Assembly: GCA_963816975.1 (NCBI GenBank)
Contig: CAWFMD010000006.1
Span: 620,001 to 684,000 of the forward strand
Source: DASRIA01 sp963816975
Lineage (GTDB): Bacteria > Actinomycetota > Thermoleophilia > Solirubrobacterales > JBBDJG01
Direction: 5' to 3'
DNA: 64,000 nucleotides
Part shown: positions 61,007 through 64,000 of the stretch, in pieces
Numbering within the stretch: position 1 is the stretch's first letter
Layout: each line of letters opens with the position of its first letter
The notes under the pieces: model-generated
Database searches by the model: none
What the model was told of the DNA's origin: nothing
What the model saw: only the letters and a program-made list of their open reading frames with translations
Made by a program: the position numbers and the translations under genes

Positions 61007-61136
61007 GCGGTTGCCTTCCCACAGGCTCACACAGGTCGCCACACAGGTCAGCAACCTCGCGTCTTGCGGCCCCCGCGCAGCTTGGACAGAGAATCCACAG
61101 CTACTACTCCCTCCATATCCAGGTGACTGTCGCTGA
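61007..61136. other. dnaA-dnaN gap, candidate oriC
   Basis: The 130-bp gap contains repeated cacag/ccacag elements (ttcccacag, tcacacag, ccacacag, atccacag), resembling degenerate DnaA boxes. The short A/T-richer stretch ctactactccctccatatcc may be the dnaN promoter region or an unwinding element. It is short for an actinobacterial origin; additional sites may lie elsewhere. Confidence 0.4.
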
Positions 61137-62255
61137 ATGAAGTTTTCCGTCGAACGACAACCATTTCTGTCCGAGCTCCAGCTCGTCACGCGCGCCGCCG
61201 CGACTCGGTCCGCGATCCCTGCGCTCGGCGGTGTGATGCTGCAGGCCGGCGCCAACGTGATCGCGCTCTCTTCGACCGACACCGAGATCGCACTGCAATC
61301 CAGCATTGCGGCCGACATCGACCAAGAGGGGTCACTGCTGCTGCCCGCTCGCCTGTTGCTCGACATCGTGCGCGTCGCGGACGGCGATCGGGTCTCGATC
61401 GAGTCGGCGTCCGATCAAGGGGTCGTAAAGGTCACCTCGCAGCGTGCATCGTTCGCCGTTCGCACGTTGCCGGCCTCCGATTTCCCGAAGTTGCCGCCTG
61501 CCGACGCGGACACAGCGGTGGAAGTCGACGCGCCGGCGTTGTCCGCGACGATCGAACGAGTCGCGAAGGCCGCCTCGCGCGATGAGACGCGGCCCGTGCT
61601 GACCGGGATCCTCGTGTCCCTCGACGACGGAGTGCTGCGAATGGTCGCGACCGACTCCTATCGGCTGAGCGTCAAGGAGTCCGCTGTGCCGGGCATGAAC
61701 GGCAGCGCGTTCGAGGCGAACGTGCCGGCCCGGGCGCTACAGGAACTGGGCCGCGTGGTCGCCGAGACGCAGCCCGATGCGGTGTCGATCGTCACGCGCG
61801 ACAACCAGGTCGTGTTCGTCTCCGGCCGCGTGACCCTGTCCTCCCGCCTGATCGATGGTCAATTTCCGAACTATCGCCAGCTGCTTCCGGATGCGTACGA
61901 GCATGACGTGGTCATCGACAAGTCGGAGTTGCTCGGCGTCGTGCGCCGCGTCAGCTTGATGGCCCAGCGCAATGCGCCGCTGCGGCTGCGCTTCGAGCAG
62001 GGCACCGTGACCTTGTCCGCACAGACGCCGGACGTGGGGGAGGCCTCGGAGACCGTGCCCGTGAACTACCAGGGCGAGGAGCTCGAGATCGGCTTCAATC
62101 CGCAGTTTCTCCAGGATGGCCTGGAGAGTGTGGGCGCGGACGAGGTGCGGCTGCGCCTGATCAGCCCGCTGCGTCCGGGCTTGATCGAGCCGGCGGGTGC
62201 AGGTGAGGACGATCAGTTCCTGTACCTGATCATGCCGGTCCGCCTGAACGTCTGA
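61137..62255 (+). CDS. dnaN: DNA polymerase III beta subunit (sliding clamp)
   Basis: The 372-residue clamp has three similar domains, starting MKFSVERQPFLSELQLV, with FPKLPPADADT near residue 120 and the C-terminal DDQFLYLIMPVRL typical of DnaN. It tethers DNA polymerase to DNA. Its position between dnaA and recF is standard. Confidence 0.96.
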   Translation: MKFSVERQPFLSELQLVTRAAATRSAIPALGGVMLQAGANVIALSSTDTEIALQSSIAADIDQEGSLLLPARLLLDIVRVADGDRVSIESASDQGVVKVTSQRASFAVRTLPASDFPKLPPADADTAVEVDAPALSATIERVAKAASRDETRPVLTGILVSLDDGVLRMVATDSYRLSVKESAVPGMNGSAFEANVPARALQELGRVVAETQPDAVSIVTRDNQVVFVSGRVTLSSRLIDGQFPNYRQLLPDAYEHDVVIDKSELLGVVRRVSLMAQRNAPLRLRFEQGTVTLSAQTPDVGEASETVPVNYQGEELEIGFNPQFLQDGLESVGADEVRLRLISPLRPGLIEPAGAGEDDQFLYLIMPVRLNV

Positions 62256-62265
62256 CCTCGATCCG

Positions 62266-63372
62266 TTGCACGTCACGCGCCTCGAGGTCCGCGACTTCCG
62301 CAGTCACGCACGGCTCGAGCTCGGACTCGAGGCCGGCATCACCGTCCTGGAAGGGCCGGTCGGTGCAGGAAAGACGAATCTCATCGAAGCGGTGCACGTC
62401 GGCTGCGCCGGTCGTTCCTTCAGGACTTCCAACGAACGCGAGCTGATCCGCTTCGGCGCTGGATCGGCGCGCGTGAAGCTGCACATCGAGGCGGGCGGCG
62501 CCGCCCATACGACCGAGGTCGTGATCCAGTCCAGCGGTCCCAAGTCGGTACGGCGCGACGGTGCGCGCATGACTCATCCGGGCGCGGGCGACCCGCCCTT
62601 CTTCGTTTGCGTGTTCGCTCCCGACCACCTCGAGCTGGTGAAGGGTCCGGCGGGCGCCCGTCGCGCCCGCCTCGACGACCTGACCGCCACGGTGTGGCCG
62701 GCCCGCCGCGCCACTCGCGCGGCCTACGCAAAGGCACTTGCCCAGCGAAACGCGCTCGTGGGCCGGGTTCGTGCGCGCGCAGTGGCCTCGGATTCGCTGC
62801 ACGTGTGGGACCGCGAGCTGGCACGGCACGGCATCGAGCTGATGAATCACCGGCGCGAGCTGGTCGACTCCCTCGCCGCGCCGTTCGCAAAGTGGGCGAG
62901 CGAGCTCGGCCTGCCGACGCCGAACGAGCTGGCCTACCGGCCGCGCAGCGCTGCGACCTCCGCCACGGAGCTCGAGGCGGAGCTGCGCGAGCGTCTGGAC
63001 TCCGACCTCGAGCGCGGCTTCACCCTGCACGGTCCCCATCGGGACGATCTGACCATGCGCGCCGGCGCGCGCGACCTGCGCCGCTACGGGTCGCAGGGCC
63101 AACAGCGCCTGGGGCTACTGGCCCTGCTGCTCGCCGAACGCGACGTGTTGAGAGGCGCCCGCGACACGAGCCCCGTGATGTTGCTCGACGACGTGCTCAG
63201 CGAGCTCGACCCGGACCGCCGCGCCAGCCTCATGCGGACTCTCGCCGACTCCGGCCAGACCCTGCTCTCGACGGCGGACGCGCGCGCCGTTCCCGACATG
63301 GCCGGAGCCGCCCTGGTGCAGATCCGGCCCGCACCGACGGCGACGGAGGATCTGTCCGAGGAGATCGCATGA
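62266..63372 (+). CDS. recF: DNA replication and repair protein RecF
   Basis: SMC-like ATPase that helps load RecA at gaps. The 368-residue protein has RLEVRDFRSHARLEL, a Walker A of GPVGAGKTNLIEAV, the signature YGSQGQQRLGLLALLLAE and Walker B VMLLDDVLSELD. Start is TTG 62266, 10 nt after dnaN. Confidence 0.95.
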   Translation: MHVTRLEVRDFRSHARLELGLEAGITVLEGPVGAGKTNLIEAVHVGCAGRSFRTSNERELIRFGAGSARVKLHIEAGGAAHTTEVVIQSSGPKSVRRDGARMTHPGAGDPPFFVCVFAPDHLELVKGPAGARRARLDDLTATVWPARRATRAAYAKALAQRNALVGRVRARAVASDSLHVWDRELARHGIELMNHRRELVDSLAAPFAKWASELGLPTPNELAYRPRSAATSATELEAELRERLDSDLERGFTLHGPHRDDLTMRAGARDLRRYGSQGQQRLGLLALLLAERDVLRGARDTSPVMLLDDVLSELDPDRRASLMRTLADSGQTLLSTADARAVPDMAGAALVQIRPAPTATEDLSEEIA

Positions 63373-63662
63373 GCCGCCGTCCACGACCGCTGGGAGACGT
63401 GCTCCCGACACTGAAGGAGCGGCTGGCGCCGCGCACTGCCCTTGCCGACGTGCAGGAGGCCTGGGAGAGCGCCGCCGGCGCAGAGGTTGCCCGCCACTGC
63501 GAGCCCTCGTCGGAAAGAGGTGGAGTCCTGACCGTCCGCTGCGACTCCGGAGTGTGGGCGGCCGAGTTGTCGATGATGACGAGCCAGCTGATCGAGCGCC
63601 TCAACGAAGCTCGCGACCCAGGGCGGCCGGTCCGCGAGATCCGGTTCGTCGTGCAGGCCTGA
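63369..63662 (+). CDS. DciA-like DUF721 protein
   Basis: The 97-residue protein has the DUF721 KH-like core (LADVQEAWESAAGAEVARHC, LTVRCDSGVWAAELSMM, QLIERLN). DciA proteins load or regulate DnaB in bacteria lacking DnaC. It overlaps recF by ATGA and precedes gyrB, the normal actinobacterial place. Its coexistence with a DnaC-like ATPase next to dnaB is notable. Confidence 0.88.
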   Translation: MSRRPRPLGDVLPTLKERLAPRTALADVQEAWESAAGAEVARHCEPSSERGGVLTVRCDSGVWAAELSMMTSQLIERLNEARDPGRPVREIRFVVQA

Positions 63663-63976
63663 GGCCCGATTTCACGGGTCGTCGGATGCCGCGCCGGCGC
63701 CTCGCGGAAAGGCGTCTCCGGGGAGCTTTAGAGTCTCATCTACGGCGCTTGCTCCCGGCTCCGGCCAGCTGGCTTTCGCGCGCGCGTTTTTCCGCATTAC
63801 AGAGGGAAATTCCGCCAATTCGAGAGGCTGTTGCGAGACTCCCACCTGCTAAAATTGGCCACAGCTTTTCATGCGCTCACCGCCGCGCGCACACCGCAGT
63901 CGAATCTTCGCGCGTGCGTGCATTTGAGTGAGCGTTCATCAATGCGGCTGTTGCCGCCCCAGCAGGAGGAACGCTA
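63663..63976 (+). promoter_or_regulatory. Gap upstream of gyrB with promoter
   Basis: The 314-bp gap is less GC-rich than its surroundings. TAAAAT (63850-63855) is a likely -10, giving a leader of about 115 nt. AGGAGG (63964-63969) is a strong ribosome-binding site 7 nt before GTG 63977. No gene is evident in the gap. Confidence 0.5.
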
Positions 63977-64000
63977 GTGCCGACAAACGGGTCTGACAGG
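63977..64000 (+). CDS. gyrB: Start of DNA gyrase subunit B (cut by window end)
   Basis: GTG 63977 begins MPTNGSDR before the window ends. Identity rests on gene order (dnaA-dnaN-recF-dciA-gyrB) and the strong Shine-Dalgarno; the eight residues alone are not diagnostic. Confidence 0.55.

Overview
The window is about 64 kb of high-GC DNA and covers the replication-origin neighbourhood of a bacterial chromosome. The right end reads parB-parA-rsmG-jag-yidC-rnpA/yidD-rpmH on the minus strand, then dnaA-dnaN-recF-dciA and the start of gyrB on the plus strand. The left end carries rpsF-ssb-rpsR-rplI-dnaB and purA. Very high GC, frequent GTG/TTG starts, a menaquinone-type respiratory operon, sortase-E-like surface display and the gene neighbourhood suggest an actinobacterium, most likely class Thermoleophilia (Solirubrobacterales-like). 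The class assignment is inference from gene content, not a database match.

Layout. 0.4-6 kb: ribosomal/replication operon with dnaB, a DnaC-like ATPase and purA. 5.9-13.2 kb: glycan genes, including nucleotide-sugar enzymes resembling WbpA, WbpB, WbpD and WbpI, a TylF-like methyltransferase and a family 92 glycosyltransferase. 13.5-21.7 kb: MMPL exporter, secreted proteins, a BrkB-type membrane protein and a beta-helix protein, then tRNA-Lys(CTT). 21.9-24.9 kb: TPR protein, tatC, tatA, dcd and a zinc-ribbon protein. 25-33 kb: a long minus-strand run that looks like one respiratory unit: hemB, fused siroheme-decarboxylase-like protein, hemL, unknown gene, qcrA-qcrB-qcrC (Bacillus-type menaquinol:cytochrome c reductase), menG and a polyprenyl diphosphate synthase. 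33-43 kb: ABC-2 exporter, ymdB-like phosphodiesterase, GT87-like and GtrA membrane proteins, phosphodiesterase, aminotransferase, ddl and a bifunctional-nuclease-family protein. 43-54.5 kb: the accessory part, with two paralogous proteins joining an AlgX-like SGNH domain to a degenerate tyrosine-recombinase domain, a sortase with its LAKTG substrate behind a structured leader, a 1221-residue repeat protein, an ECF sigma/DGPF pair and tRNA-Ile(GAT). 54.6-64 kb: the origin region.

Notable points. The two AlgX-recombinase fusion genes share the same promoter -10 (TACGAT, 7 nt before the start codon). The leader of the LAKTG protein can form two mutually exclusive pairings, one of which hides its ribosome-binding site. 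Three copies of GTTCG-N4-CGAAC lie in front of parA. A domain of unknown function is shared by the BrkB-type protein and a small membrane protein 25 kb away. rnpA and yidD are one reading frame. Many genes start 6-9 nt after a -10 hexamer, so leaderless transcripts appear common. At least eight reading-frame breaks (jag, ddl, the GT87-like gene and both AlgX-like genes) point to residual sequencing indels, to gene decay, or both.
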